A stretch of 64,000 bases of DNA from Leisingera sp. S132 (GTDB taxonomy: Bacteria; Pseudomonadota; Alphaproteobacteria; Rhodobacterales; Rhodobacteraceae). This document shows, in pieces, positions 18,561-27,306 of the stretch. The notes beneath the pieces are model-generated. The model was not told the origin of the DNA and made no database searches. It saw only the letters and a list, made by a program, of their open reading frames with translations. Position numbers and translations under genes: made by a program. Location: NCBI RefSeq assembly GCF_025144465.1, contig NZ_CP083553.1, forward strand, positions 330,501 through 394,500. The letters run 5' to 3'. Numbering within the stretch: the first letter of the stretch is position 1; each line of letters opens with the position of its first letter.

Positions 18561-18920
18561 ATGGCAAACAGCAAACGTACCCTGTTTCTGAAGCGCCGGC
18601 TGCGCGTCCGGAACAAGCTTCGCAAAGTGAACGCAGGCCGTCCGCGTCTGTCCGTGCACCGTTCGAACAAGAACATCTCTGTTCAGCTGATCGACGACCT
18701 GCGCGGCGTGACTCTGGCAGCGGCGTCGACCCTGGAAAAAGATCTCGGTGTTGTTGGCAAGAACAACATCGAAGCAGCGGCCAAAGTTGGCGCAGCAATC
18801 GCAGAGCGCGCGAAAGCGGCTGGCGTGAGCGAAGCTTACTTCGACCGCGGCGGCTTCCTGTTCCACGGCAAGGTGAAGGCTCTGGCCGACGCTGCGCGTG
18901 AAGGCGGCCTGAAGATCTAA
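18561..18920 (+). CDS. rplR: 50S ribosomal protein L18
   Basis: A 119-residue L18 ([20 protein letters not shown]), which binds 5S rRNA together with L5 and L25. The conserved end [27 protein letters not shown] is intact. The start follows the rplF stop by 11 nt with AAGGA upstream; longer in-frame starts lie inside rplF and are rejected. Confidence 0.96.
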   Translation: MANSKRTLFLKRRLRVRNKLRKVNAGRPRLSVHRSNKNISVQLIDDLRGVTLAAASTLEKDLGVVGKNNIEAAAKVGAAIAERAKAAGVSEAYFDRGGFLFHGKVKALADAAREGGLKI

Positions 18921-18928
18921 TCCCATGC

Positions 18929-18986
18929 GGGCAGCCTCTTGGGGCTGCCCCGATGATCCGGGAGACCGGCCTCTGGGCCGGTTCTC
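18929..18986 (+). other. Two consecutive hairpins between rplR and rpsE
   Basis: GGGCAGCC/GGCTGCCC (18929-18950) and ACCGGCC/GGGCCGGT (18965-18982) lie in the 118-nt spacer. Neither has a T-run. They may act as mRNA processing, stability or partial attenuation elements within the spc operon. Confidence 0.55.
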
Positions 18987-19038
18987 ACCAAGGATCGGAT
19001 AAACAGGCGCCTGAGCGCCGCACTGAAAGGAATGCCTG

Positions 19039-19608
19039 ATGGCAGAACGTGAAAACCGCCGCGGCCCCCGCCGCGAGCGTGAAGAGGCACCGGAATTTGC
19101 AGATCGCCTGGTCGCGATCAACCGCGTGTCGAAAACCGTAAAAGGCGGTAAGCGCTTTGGCTTCGCAGCCCTGGTTGTCGTTGGCGACCAGAAAGGCCGC
19201 GTCGGCTTTGGCAAGGGCAAGGCGAAAGAAGTGCCCGAGGCGATCCGCAAGGCGACCGAGCAGGCGAAGCGCCAGATGATCCGCGTGCCGCTGAAAGAGG
19301 GCCGCACTCTGCACCACGACATGGCCGGCCGTCACGGCGCAGGCAAAGTTGTGATGCGGACCGCACCGGAAGGTACCGGTATCATCGCGGGCGGCCCGAT
19401 GCGTGCCGTGTTCGAGATGCTGGGCATCAAGGACGTGGTCTCCAAGTCGATCGGTTCGCAGAACCCCTACAACATGATCCGCGCCACCCTGAACGGCCTG
19501 CAGAAAGAGCAGAGCCCGCGTTCGGTGGCTCAGCGCCGTGGCAAAAAGGTCGCCGACATCCTGCCCAAGCGGGACGACGCACCGGCAGCTGCCGAAGCTG
19601 AAGCGTAA
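19039..19608 (+). CDS. rpsE: 30S ribosomal protein S5
   Basis: A 189-residue S5. It has the N-terminal dsRNA-binding-like domain ([19 protein letters not shown]) and central [21 protein letters not shown]. It helps translational accuracy and mRNA unwinding. An alanine/glutamate-rich tail is typical of alphaproteobacteria. It is followed by rpmD after 13 nt. Confidence 0.97.
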   Translation: MAERENRRGPRREREEAPEFADRLVAINRVSKTVKGGKRFGFAALVVVGDQKGRVGFGKGKAKEVPEAIRKATEQAKRQMIRVPLKEGRTLHHDMAGRHGAGKVVMRTAPEGTGIIAGGPMRAVFEMLGIKDVVSKSIGSQNPYNMIRATLNGLQKEQSPRSVAQRRGKKVADILPKRDDAPAAAEAEA

Positions 19609-19621
19609 GGAGTAGAGAGAC

Positions 19622-19810
19622 ATGGCAAAAACCATCGTCGTCAAGCAGATCGGCTCGCCGATCCGCCGCCCCGCCAAACAGCGCGCAACCCTGGTTGGCC
19701 TGGGCCTGAACAAGATGCACAAGACCCGCGAGCTGGAGGATACTCCTTCGGTCCGCGGCATGGTCAACTCGATCCCGCACCTGGTTCAGATCATCGAAGA
19801 GCGCGGCTAA
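19622..19810 (+). CDS. rpmD: 50S ribosomal protein L30
   Basis: A 62-residue L30 ([20 protein letters not shown]) with the conserved [22 protein letters not shown] core. It is usually followed directly by rplO; here a terminator and two DUF1127 genes intervene. Confidence 0.96.
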   Translation: MAKTIVVKQIGSPIRRPAKQRATLVGLGLNKMHKTRELEDTPSVRGMVNSIPHLVQIIEERG

Positions 19811-19836
19811 GCCTCTTTTCGACACTGACTTTGGAA

Positions 19837-19866
19837 AACGCCTCCGGTCCGCCGGGGGCGTTTTTC
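19837..19866 (+). terminator. Terminator after rpmD
   Basis: AACGCC...GGCGTT stem extended by CC/GG, followed by TTTTT. It ends the rpmC-rpmD segment before the DUF1127 genes. Confidence 0.8.
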
Positions 19867-20059
19867 GCGTTAGGAGCGCAGCCTCGCAGGCCGGACGGGC
19901 CGGCTATCGGGCTGCAAGCCCCTTGCGGCGCGTGCATAGCGGCTTGCCGGTTGCGTCAGTTGTTCGACTCATTCCCCGGTCCTATCTCAGTGTCACATCG
20001 AAAGACTGAACAAAGACCGCCGGGAATAGGCCCGGCATCAGACACGAAGGACCTGAAAG

Positions 20060-20272
20060 ATGGCACATGTTATCTCCGCTGCACACACCGGCCACAGCCT
20101 GACCGCACGCATCCGCGCAACCGTCGAAGGCCTGGTCGACTCCTGGACCAAAGCCCGCGAATTCCAGCGCACCTACAATGAGCTGGACGCGCTGTCAGAC
20201 CACGAACTCTCGGACATCGGCGTCCGCCGCAGCGACATCGCCGACATCGCGCATCAGCACGTCTACGGCTAA
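20060..20272 (+). CDS. DUF1127 small protein, first of two
   Basis: A 70-residue protein ending in the DUF1127 motif: a basic amphipathic helix (SWTKAREFQRTYNELDALSDHELSDIGVRRSDI), then a short HVYG end. DUF1127 proteins in alphaproteobacteria include RNA-binding and growth/phosphate-related small proteins such as CcaF1; no function is assigned here. AGGACC-type signals precede the start. It has its own terminator and the same C-terminal HVYG as its neighbour, so the pair probably arose by duplication. Confidence 0.8.
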   Translation: MAHVISAAHTGHSLTARIRATVEGLVDSWTKAREFQRTYNELDALSDHELSDIGVRRSDIADIAHQHVYG

Positions 20273-20325
20273 GAATTCCCTTTTCCCGGGCGCTCCTCTC
20301 CTCCTCCTCTTCATGCCCGGGCCAA

Positions 20326-20359
20326 AGCGCCTCTGCCCTGTCCGGGCGGGGGCGTTTTC
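20326..20359 (+). terminator. Terminator after the first DUF1127 gene
   Basis: A GC stem (CGCC..CTGCCC / CGGGCGGGGGCG) followed by TTTTCTATT. It closely resembles the terminator after the second copy, which supports tandem duplication of gene plus terminator. Confidence 0.7.
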
Positions 20360-20536
20360 TATTGAGGGCTTTCAAGTCATCTCACGCATTTGTGCTATGC
20401 ATGTGCCGCATAGCCGCCAGACCGAAGCAGGCGTTGCGCTGGTTCGGGGCCATCCTTATCTCCCTTTCACTTCAGACGAACAGATCAAGCGACGCGCCGG
20501 AGGCACGCTCCGGCAGCGCAGCAAGGAACAAGAACA

Positions 20537-20752
20537 ATGGCCTTTACAACTCTTTCCGCACCGGCGTCTGCCGGTCTCTTCACCCGTTTCCTGAGCGTGG
20601 CCGCCGGCCTCTACCAGAACTGGCAGCTGCGCCGCGAATACCGCCAGACCGTCCACGCCCTTCGCGCGCTCTCGGCCCGCGACCTGGCCGACATCGGCCT
20701 CAGCCGCTGTGCCATCCCCGGCGCCGCCCGCGAGCACGTCTACGGCAAGTGA
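20537..20752 (+). CDS. DUF1127 small protein, second of two
   Basis: A 71-residue paralogue of the gene 265 bp upstream. Its N-terminal alanine-rich part is followed by LYQNWQLRREYRQTVHALRALSARDLADIGLSR, the DUF1127 core, and EHVYGK. A start with AAGGAACAAGAACA upstream is plausible. It has a separate terminator, so it is probably expressed as its own short transcript. Possible RNA- or protein-binding role; not known. Confidence 0.82.
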   Translation: MAFTTLSAPASAGLFTRFLSVAAGLYQNWQLRREYRQTVHALRALSARDLADIGLSRCAIPGAAREHVYGK

Positions 20753-20806
20753 TCTCCCTGGCCGGCTGACGGATCCTCCTCCCTCTCCGAATGCCTGGCC
20801 CAAATG

Positions 20807-20841
20807 CGCCCCTGCCATCCCGGCGGGGGCGTTTTTGTTTT
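20807..20841 (+). terminator. Strong terminator after the second DUF1127 gene
   Basis: CGCCCCTGCC / GGCGGGGGCG forms a 10-bp stem (one G-T pair) with a 5-nt loop and a TTTTTGTTTTT tail. Confidence 0.9.
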
Positions 20842-21209
20842 TCAGGTCCGGGTCTGCCTTCCGTGGTCTGCAAAACCGGGGGCGCCAGCCCGTTGCGCAC
20901 CCACCGTACGCACCGCCTACGGGGTTTTAACCCGTCTACGGCAATATCATCCCCGGTCATGATCACCCGCCGGGCCTGACACCCCCGGCACCTGGAATTG
21001 GGCTCCGGTCTGGCACCCGGAGCGCGCAAATCGCGTTTTCGCATGGGGACAACCCCATCCCATCTCCACCCCGGCGGCGCCGCCACCCTTTAACGGACGG
21101 CCAGCGACGGAACGGAAACAGAGAGACAGACGGCAGGACAAGCAACCGGCGGGGCAGGGGCCCTGGCGGTCCCTGCTGCTGTCCCATTGCCCGGTCTGCC
21201 CCGCGGGGC
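20842..21209. other. Gene-free stretch before the rplO promoter
   Basis: No convincing gene on either strand. Several short G/C-rich repeats are present, and the minus-strand frames here lack family features or ribosome sites. It precedes a good promoter for rplO. Confidence 0.4.
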
Positions 21210-21238
21210 TTGATCCTATCCCTCAACCCGTCTATACG
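21210..21238 (+). promoter_or_regulatory. Promoter of the rplO-secY-adk segment
   Basis: TTGATC (21210-21215), a 17-nt spacer and TATACG (21233-21238) give a sigma-70-like promoter about 90 nt upstream of rplO. It fits the need to restart transcription after the upstream terminator. Confidence 0.65.
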
Positions 21239-21334
21239 CCCCCGGTGGCGTTCTGCGCCACGGAATCACCAATCAAGAAACGCCGCGTTTGGCCCATCAC
21301 GCTTCGGGGGCCACATCCGGCAAGGAGAAGCGAC

Positions 21335-21805
21335 ATGAAACTTCACGAACTGCGCGACAATGCAGGCGCCGCCAAGAAACGCACCCGTGTGGCCCGTGGC
21401 CCGGGTTCCGGCAAAGGCAAAATGGGCGGCCGCGGCATCAAAGGCCAGAAATCCCGTTCGGGCGTCTCGATCAATGGCTACGAAGGCGGCCAGATGCCCT
21501 TGTACCAGCGTCTGCCCAAGCGCGGCTTCAACAAGCCGAACCGCAAGGCATACGCCGTTGTGAACCTGGGCCTGATCCAGAAGTTCATCGACGCAGGCAA
21601 GCTGGACGCGGCCTCCATCACCGAGGATTCGCTGGTTGCTTCCGGCCTGGTCCGCCGCAAACTGGACGGCGTCCGCATCCTGGCCAAAGGCGAAATCACC
21701 GCCAAAGCAACCATCGCAGTCACCGGCGCATCCGCTGCTGCTGTTGACGCCGTGGCAAAAGCTGGCGGCACTTTGACTGTGGCAGCCCCCGCCGCCGCAG
21801 AGTAA
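21335..21805 (+). CDS. rplO: 50S ribosomal protein L15
   Basis: A 156-residue L15 ([22 protein letters not shown]) with the glycine-rich [20 protein letters not shown] region that threads into 23S rRNA. AAGGAG precedes ATG 21335; the in-frame extension to 21245 is leader. The tail is alanine-rich. A terminator-like hairpin separates it from secY. Confidence 0.97.
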   Translation: MKLHELRDNAGAAKKRTRVARGPGSGKGKMGGRGIKGQKSRSGVSINGYEGGQMPLYQRLPKRGFNKPNRKAYAVVNLGLIQKFIDAGKLDAASITEDSLVASGLVRRKLDGVRILAKGEITAKATIAVTGASAAAVDAVAKAGGTLTVAAPAAAE

Positions 21806-21856
21806 CGGCTTGTGAGCGGCGCCAATGCCGCTTACATAGTCTCCGAGTTTTCCTAG

Positions 21857-21895
21857 AACGCCGCCCGAGCCGGAAAACGGTTCCGGGCGGCGTTT
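21857..21895 (+). terminator. Hairpin between rplO and secY
   Basis: AACGCCGCCCG / CGGGCGGCGTT is a perfect 11-bp stem, followed only by TTTCG. It is probably a partial terminator lowering secY relative to rplO, because no separate secY promoter is evident. Confidence 0.65.
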
Positions 21896-21916
21896 CGCTA
21901 AAGAAGAGACCTTTTC

Positions 21917-23281
21917 ATGGTATCAGCAGCAGAACAAATGGCGGCAAACACCAGCTGGGCTGCCCTTGGCAAAGCTACGGATCTGCGCAACCGCATCCTG
22001 TTCACCATCGGCCTTTTGATCGTCTACCGCCTGGGCACCTTTATTCCGGTTCCCGGCATCGACGCAGCCGCCCTGCGCCAGTTCATGGAGCAGGCAGGCC
22101 AGGGCATCGGCGGCATGGTGTCGATGTTCACCGGCGGCGCGCTTGGCCGCATGGGGATCTTTGCCCTCGGCATCATGCCTTATATCTCCGCCTCCATTAT
22201 CGTTCAGCTTCTGACCTCGATGGTGCCTTCGCTTGAGCAGCTCAAGAAAGAGGGCGAGCAAGGCCGCAAGAAGATCAACCAGTACACCCGCTATGGCACC
22301 GTGGCGCTGGCGACCGCGCAGGCCTACGGCCTCGCCGTGTCGCTGGAGCAGGGCGATCTGGCCACCGATCCCGGCATGTATTTCCGCATGGCCTGCATGA
22401 TCACCCTGGTCGGCGGCACCATGTTCCTGATGTGGCTGGGCGAGCAGATCACCCAGCGCGGCATCGGCAACGGCATCTCGCTGATCATCTTTGTCGGCAT
22501 CATCGCCGAGGTTCCGGCAGCGATTGCCCAGTTCTTTGCCTCCGGCCGCTCCGGCGCGATCAGCCCGGCGGTGATCATCGGTGTGATCCTGATGGTTGTT
22601 GCGGTGATCATGTTCGTGGTGTTCATGGAACGCGCGCTGCGCAAGATCCACATCCAGTACCCGCGCCGCCAGGTCGGCATGAAGGTCTATGACGGCGGCT
22701 CCTCGCATCTGCCGGTCAAGGTGAACCCGGCGGGCGTGATCCCGGCGATCTTCGCCTCCTCGCTGCTGCTGCTGCCGACCACCATCTCGGCGTTCTCCTC
22801 AGGCGCGGCGACCGGTCCGGTGATGTCCTGGCTCTTGGCGAACTTCGGCCCCGGCCAGCCGCTGTATCTGCTGTTCTTTGTCGCGATGATCGTGTTCTTT
22901 GCCTATTTCTACACCTTCAACGTCTCCTTCAAACCGGATGACGTGGCGAACAACCTGAAGAACCAGAACGGCTTTGTCCCCGGCATCCGCCCCGGCAAGA
23001 AGACCGCCGAATACATCGAGTATGTGGTCAACCGCATCCTGGTTCTGGGCTCCGGCTACCTGGCCCTGGTCTGCCTCCTGCCGGAGGTCCTCCGCGGCCA
23101 ATTCGCCATCCCTGTATATTTTGGCGGCACGTCCGTTCTGATTGTGGTATCCGTCACCATGGACACAATCCAGCAGGTGCAAAGCCACCTCCTCGCGCAT
23201 CAGTATGAGGGCCTTATCGAGAAGAGCCAGCTGCGCGGGCGCAACAAGAAACGGACAAAACGGGGACCCTCTCGCCGATGA
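21917..23281 (+). CDS. secY: Preprotein translocase subunit SecY
   Basis: A 454-residue SecY with about ten membrane helices. It is the central channel for Sec-dependent export and membrane insertion. Signatures include [13 protein letters not shown] in the first helix region and [13 protein letters not shown] in the second, and the C-terminal HQYEGLIEK... cytoplasmic tail. An AAGAAGAGA ribosome site is present. The adk start overlaps its stop (ATGA). Confidence 0.98.
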   Translation: MVSAAEQMAANTSWAALGKATDLRNRILFTIGLLIVYRLGTFIPVPGIDAAALRQFMEQAGQGIGGMVSMFTGGALGRMGIFALGIMPYISASIIVQLLTSMVPSLEQLKKEGEQGRKKINQYTRYGTVALATAQAYGLAVSLEQGDLATDPGMYFRMACMITLVGGTMFLMWLGEQITQRGIGNGISLIIFVGIIAEVPAAIAQFFASGRSGAISPAVIIGVILMVVAVIMFVVFMERALRKIHIQYPRRQVGMKVYDGGSSHLPVKVNPAGVIPAIFASSLLLLPTTISAFSSGAATGPVMSWLLANFGPGQPLYLLFFVAMIVFFAYFYTFNVSFKPDDVANNLKNQNGFVPGIRPGKKTAEYIEYVVNRILVLGSGYLALVCLLPEVLRGQFAIPVYFGGTSVLIVVSVTMDTIQQVQSHLLAHQYEGLIEKSQLRGRNKKRTKRGPSRR

Positions 23282-23925
23282 CCAACATTATTCTCCTTGG
23301 CCCGCCTGGGGCGGGCAAAGGTACGCAAGCGCGTTACCTTGTGGAAAGCCGCCGCATGGTGCAGCTCAGCACCGGCGACATGCTGCGCGAGGCCCAGACC
23401 TCCGGCACCGAAATGGGCAAGAAGGTCGCCGCCATCATGGCCGAGGGCAAGCTGGTCACCGACCAGATCGTGATCGGCCTGATCCGCGAGAAGCTGCAGG
23501 ACACTTCCCATGGCGGTTTCATTTTCGACGGCTTTCCGCGCACCCTGGCCCAGGCCGACGCGCTGGAGCGCCTGCTGCGGGAGATGCACCTGAAGCTCGA
23601 TGCCGTGATCGAGATGCAGGTCGACGACGAGGCGCTGGTTGCCCGCATCACCGGCCGCTCCACCTGCGGCGGCTGCGGCGAGGTCTATCACGACCAGACC
23701 AAGCCCTGGCCGGAAGACGGAAAATGCGCCAACTGCGGCAGCAGTGACGTGACGCGCCGGGCAGACGATAATGAGGACAGCCTCAAGACCCGCCTGATGG
23801 AATACTACAAGAAGACCTCGCCGCTGATCGGCTACTACTACGCCAAGGGCAATCTCCAGCGCATCGACGGCCTCGCGTCGATCGGGGAAGTGCGCAAGAA
23901 CATGGCCTGGATCATGGGCGAATAA
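23278..23925 (+). CDS. adk: Adenylate kinase with zinc-binding LID
   Basis: A 215-residue enzyme that interconverts ATP, AMP and ADP. P-loop [10 protein letters not shown] at residues 8-17, AMP-binding DGFPRTLAQ near 84-92, and a long LID with four cysteines (C130, C133, C150, C153), the zinc-structured LID known from Gram-positives and many alphaproteobacteria. It overlaps secY by 4 nt and is followed by a terminator shared with the convergent BLUF gene. Confidence 0.98.
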   Translation: MTNIILLGPPGAGKGTQARYLVESRRMVQLSTGDMLREAQTSGTEMGKKVAAIMAEGKLVTDQIVIGLIREKLQDTSHGGFIFDGFPRTLAQADALERLLREMHLKLDAVIEMQVDDEALVARITGRSTCGGCGEVYHDQTKPWPEDGKCANCGSSDVTRRADDNEDSLKTRLMEYYKKTSPLIGYYYAKGNLQRIDGLASIGEVRKNMAWIMGE

Positions 23926-23954
23926 GCTGCCCTGCGGAAGCGGGTTTCTGAACG

Positions 23955-23980
23955 GGCGGCCTTAGGGCCGCCTTTCGTGT
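23955..23980. terminator. adk terminator whose loop contains the BLUF stop codon
   Basis: GGCGGCC / GGCCGCC with the loop TTAG, then TTTCGTGT. On the minus strand the loop is the TAA stop of the BLUF gene (23962-23964), and the right arm codes its last residues (RRP). One hairpin therefore serves convergent genes. Confidence 0.7.
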
Positions 23981-24372
23981 GTCTGCGCAGCCAGGGCATA
24001 GGCCTGAACGAACTGCGACTTCAGCGCCTCACCGCTGTCGGGGGACAGCTCAGGGATATGTTCATTGATCCAGTTATCCTGGCCGGAAATGTCCATGTAC
24101 CCCATTGACCAGGTTTCAAACAAACGCCCGTCAGCGGAATCGTGCAGCACTTCGCAATAGTCATGGTGGCGGGGGTCGGTCTTGATACGGTCGCCAAGCG
24201 CTCTGATCTCGGCCTGCGGGCCCTCGATCACCTGCAGATAGCTGCTCCCGCTCCGGATCAGAAAGCCGGTCACGTCCACCAGGAAATTGAGCGCCCTGGC
24301 TTCTTCAAGGATTTTGACGTCACAGTAGGGCGGGTGCGCTGCTTTGGACTTGTAAAGTAGTCTCGACAACAT
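23962..24372 (-). CDS. BLUF-domain blue-light photoreceptor protein
   Basis: A 136-residue stand-alone BLUF protein, sensing blue light through FAD. The chromophore residues align with AppA: Y7 (LLYKS), N29 (ARALNF), Q47 (SYLQVIEGP), W88 and M90 (ETWSMGY), with matching spacing. No output domain is attached, so it probably works by binding a partner, as PixD and BlrB-like proteins do. It lies antisense between adk and rpsM. The start at 24372 is preferred; the frame is open to 24573 but lacks BLUF homology there. Confidence 0.92.
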   Translation of the reverse strand: MLSRLLYKSKAAHPPYCDVKILEEARALNFLVDVTGFLIRSGSSYLQVIEGPQAEIRALGDRIKTDPRHHDYCEVLHDSADGRLFETWSMGYMDISGQDNWINEHIPELSPDSGEALKSQFVQAYALAAQTHERRP

Positions 24373-24669
24373 GGCCGGACTCCGCTTTTTCTGAAATTGC
24401 ACGATACGGGTGGCGGAACCGGCTGGTGATTCCGTTTCCGGCGCAACCCGGTGCCTTTGCTTGTGCAGCAGCATACCGCTTAGCGGTTGACGCCACCTTA
24501 AAATCCACATAGGCAACCCCATCCCTTCTGGGAATGATTCCCGGCGGATGGATTCGTCTGTCTGCCTTACCACCTCGAAATGCTGGACCCTCTGGCCACA
24601 CTGCCACGGTCAAGTGTTGTGAAAAAAGGTTCCGGCGTTACGGAACCGCAACGAAAAGGAAAGTGACAC
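24373..24669. other. Divergent region between the BLUF gene and rpsM
   Basis: About 297 bp. It should contain the minus-strand BLUF promoter and a promoter or leader for the rpsM-rpoA segment. No gene or tight palindrome was seen. Confidence 0.4.
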
Positions 24670-25038
24670 GTGGCACGTATTGCCGGCGTTAACATCCCGA
24701 CTGCAAAGCGGGTTCCCATCGCCCTCACCTATATCACCGGTATCGGCAACACCTCGGCGAAAGCCATCTGTGAGGCTGTTGGCATCGACGCAACCCGTCG
24801 TGTGAACGAACTGTCCGACGCTGAAGTCCTGGCCGTGCGCGAGCACATCGACGCCAACTACACCGTCGAAGGCGACCTGCGCCGTGAAGTGACCATGAAC
24901 ATCAAGCGCCTGATGGACCTGGGCTGCTACCGTGGCCTGCGCCACCGCCGCAACCTGCCGGTCCGCGGTCAGCGTACCCACACCAACGCCCGCACCCGCA
25001 AGGGCCCGGCGAAGCCGATCGCCGGCAAGAAGAAGTAA
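24670..25038 (+). CDS. rpsM: 30S ribosomal protein S13
   Basis: A 122-residue S13 starting at GTG, with AAAGGAAAGTGACAC upstream. It contacts P-site tRNA and bridges to the 50S subunit. Conserved segments [27 protein letters not shown] and [17 protein letters not shown] are present. It starts the alpha-operon portion; rpsK follows after 14 nt. Confidence 0.98.
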   Translation: MARIAGVNIPTAKRVPIALTYITGIGNTSAKAICEAVGIDATRRVNELSDAEVLAVREHIDANYTVEGDLRREVTMNIKRLMDLGCYRGLRHRRNLPVRGQRTHTNARTRKGPAKPIAGKKK

Positions 25039-25052
25039 GGGGGGCTTGATCA

Positions 25053-25442
25053 ATGGCACGCGATAAAACCCGCATTAAGCGTAAAGAGCGCAAGAACATC
25101 GCCACCGGCGTTGCTCACGTGAACTCTTCGTTCAACAACACCAAAATCCTGATCTCCGATGTGCAGGGCAACGCGATCTCCTGGTCGTCCGCCGGCACCA
25201 TGGGCTTCAAAGGCTCCCGGAAATCCACTCCTTACGCGGCTCAGATGGCTGCTGAGGACGCGGGCAAGAAAGCCCAGGAACACGGTGTGAAGTCGCTGGA
25301 AGTCGAAGTTCAGGGCCCCGGCTCTGGCCGTGAATCGGCTCTGCGCGCACTGGCTGCTGTCGGTTTCAACATCACCTCGATCCGTGATGTGACCCCGATC
25401 GCGCACAACGGCTGCCGCCCGCCGAAGCGCCGCCGCGTCTAA
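25053..25442 (+). CDS. rpsK: 30S ribosomal protein S11
   Basis: A 129-residue S11 with [20 protein letters not shown] and the C-terminal [18 protein letters not shown]. It forms the 30S platform and mRNA exit region next to S7 and S21. rpsD, found between S11 and alpha in enterobacteria, is absent here, as is usual in alphaproteobacteria. Confidence 0.98.
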   Translation: MARDKTRIKRKERKNIATGVAHVNSSFNNTKILISDVQGNAISWSSAGTMGFKGSRKSTPYAAQMAAEDAGKKAQEHGVKSLEVEVQGPGSGRESALRALAAVGFNITSIRDVTPIAHNGCRPPKRRRV

Positions 25443-25455
25443 TTAGAATTTTTTG

Positions 25456-25486
25456 CTGGGGCCCCGCTTGATTCGCAGGGCCCCAG
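25456..25486 (+). other. Hairpin between rpsK and rpoA
   Basis: CTGGGGCCC / GGGCCCCAG, a perfect 9-bp stem without a T-run, preceded by TTTTTT. It is a possible attenuator or processing site separating ribosomal and RNA polymerase gene expression. Confidence 0.55.
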
Positions 25487-25555
25487 TGCGTCATTTAAAC
25501 CTCGGGCGTCCTTGGCCTTCCGGACATGGGGCAGGGACAGGAATGGAGGGAACGC

Positions 25556-26572
25556 ATGATCCATAAGAACTGGGCAGAGCTGATCAAGCCGGCACAGCTG
25601 GAAGTGAAGCCGGGCAACGATCCTGCACGCCAGGCAACTGTCGTCGCAGAACCGCTGGAACGCGGTTTCGGCCTGACCCTGGGCAACGCGCTGCGCCGCG
25701 TCCTGATGAGCTCGCTGCAAGGCGCGGCCATCACCAGCGTGCAGATCGACAACGTCCTGCACGAGTTTTCGTCCGTGGCCGGTGTCCGTGAAGACGTCAC
25801 CGACATCATCCTGAACCTCAAGGGCGTGTCCCTGCGCATGGAAGTCGAAGGCCCCAAGCGCCTGTCGATCAATGCCAAGGGCCCGGCTGTTGTCACCGCT
25901 GGCGACATTGCTGAAACCGCAGGCATCGAGGTCTTGAACCGCGACCACGTGATCTGCCACCTGGACGACGGCGCCGACCTGTTCATGGAACTGACCGTGA
26001 ACACCGGCAAAGGCTATGTCTCGGCAGACAAGAACAAGCCGGAAGACGCACCGATCGGCCTGATCCCGATCGACGCGATCTACTCGCCGGTCAAGAAGGT
26101 CTCCTATGACGTTCAGCCGACCCGTGAGGGCCAGGTTCTGGACTATGACAAGCTGACCATGAAGGTGGAAACCGACGGCTCCATCTCCCCTGACGATGCC
26201 GTGGCTTATGCCGCCCGCATCCTGCAGGACCAGCTGGGCATCTTCGTCAACTTCGACGAGCCGGAATCGGCTGGCCGCCAGGACGAGGACGACGGCCTGG
26301 AGTTCAACCCGCTTCTGCTGAAGAAAGTGGACGAGCTGGAACTGTCTGTCCGTTCGGCAAACTGCCTGAAGAACGACAACATCGTCTACATCGGCGACCT
26401 GATCCAGAAGACCGAAGCCGAGATGCTGCGCACCCCGAACTTCGGCCGCAAGTCGCTGAACGAGATCAAAGAGGTTCTGTCGGGCATGGGCCTGCACCTC
26501 GGCATGGACGTCGAGGACTGGCCGCCGGACAACATCGAAGATCTGGCCAAGAAGTTCGAAGACAGCTTCTAA
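25556..26572 (+). CDS. rpoA: RNA polymerase alpha subunit
   Basis: A 338-residue alpha subunit. N-terminal domain (about 1-235) for dimerisation and core assembly with [21 protein letters not shown]; the C-terminal domain (about 255-325) contains [12 protein letters not shown], where the arginine equivalent to E. coli R265 contacts UP-element DNA. A GGAGGGAACGC ribosome site favours ATG 25556 over the upstream in-frame start at 25526. Confidence 0.98.
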   Translation: MIHKNWAELIKPAQLEVKPGNDPARQATVVAEPLERGFGLTLGNALRRVLMSSLQGAAITSVQIDNVLHEFSSVAGVREDVTDIILNLKGVSLRMEVEGPKRLSINAKGPAVVTAGDIAETAGIEVLNRDHVICHLDDGADLFMELTVNTGKGYVSADKNKPEDAPIGLIPIDAIYSPVKKVSYDVQPTREGQVLDYDKLTMKVETDGSISPDDAVAYAARILQDQLGIFVNFDEPESAGRQDEDDGLEFNPLLLKKVDELELSVRSANCLKNDNIVYIGDLIQKTEAEMLRTPNFGRKSLNEIKEVLSGMGLHLGMDVEDWPPDNIEDLAKKFEDSF

Positions 26573-26579
26573 AGGTTTT

Positions 26580-26603
26580 GAGGAGGGCTCCGGCCCTCCT
26601 CTT
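26580..26603 (+). other. Hairpin after rpoA
   Basis: GAGGAGGGC-TC-CGGCCCTCCTC forms a long GC-rich stem, followed only by TTC. It is probably a stability or partial termination element before rplQ. Confidence 0.55.
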
Positions 26604-26708
26604 CAATGCCCGGAACTGCCGGGGACGACACGGGCATCCGCCCCAAGGTGAGCGGCTGACACGCATCAGCCGCCTGACAAAGCAAAACGCAAGATAAGGA
26701 TTGAAACA

Positions 26709-27137
26709 ATGCGTCACGCACGTGGTTACCGCCGCCTGAACCGTACTCATGAGCACCGCAAGGCCCTGTTCTCCAACATGGCCGGCTCGCTGATCGAGCA
26801 CGAGCAGATCAAGACCACCCTGCCCAAAGCAAAAGAACTGCGCCCGATCATTGAAAAACTGATCACCCTGGCAAAGCGCGGCGACCTGCACGCCCGCCGT
26901 CAGGCCGCTTCCAAGCTGAAAGAGGACAAGGACGTCGCGAAACTGTTCGAGGTTCTGGGCCCGCGCTACAAGGACCGTCAGGGCGGCTATGTCCGTGTTC
27001 TGAAGGCCGGCTTCCGTTACGGCGACATGGCTCCGATGGCCATCATCGAGTTCGTCGACCGCGACGTTTCCGCCAAAGGCGCTGCTGACAAGGCCCGCCT
27101 GGAAGCAGAAGAAGCAGCTGCTGAAGCAGACGAATAA
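26709..27137 (+). CDS. rplQ: 50S ribosomal protein L17
   Basis: A 142-residue L17 ([21 protein letters not shown]), located at the tunnel exit. The conserved [32 protein letters not shown] region is present. Acidic/alanine extension at the end. It closes the ribosomal cluster and a strong terminator follows. Confidence 0.98.
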   Translation: MRHARGYRRLNRTHEHRKALFSNMAGSLIEHEQIKTTLPKAKELRPIIEKLITLAKRGDLHARRQAASKLKEDKDVAKLFEVLGPRYKDRQGGYVRVLKAGFRYGDMAPMAIIEFVDRDVSAKGAADKARLEAEEAAAEADE

Positions 27138-27169
27138 GACGCGCTGAACCTTCCGGGTTCACTGTCTGG

Positions 27170-27201
27170 CCCCCGCTCCGCCCGGAGCGGGGGTTTTTCT
27201 T
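27170..27201 (+). terminator. Terminator closing the ribosomal cluster
   Basis: CCCCCGCTCCG / CGGAGCGGGGG is a perfect 11-bp stem with a 2-nt loop and a TTTTTCTT tail. Confidence 0.92.
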
Positions 27202-27306
27202 ACGCCACGGCAGTTCGCGGCGCATCAGATTCACTTTCCATGTGAAAGGGAATCGTAATTTTCTTCTGCCTTAACGTTGTCATCCGAAATTTCCGGGACA
27301 GATGTG

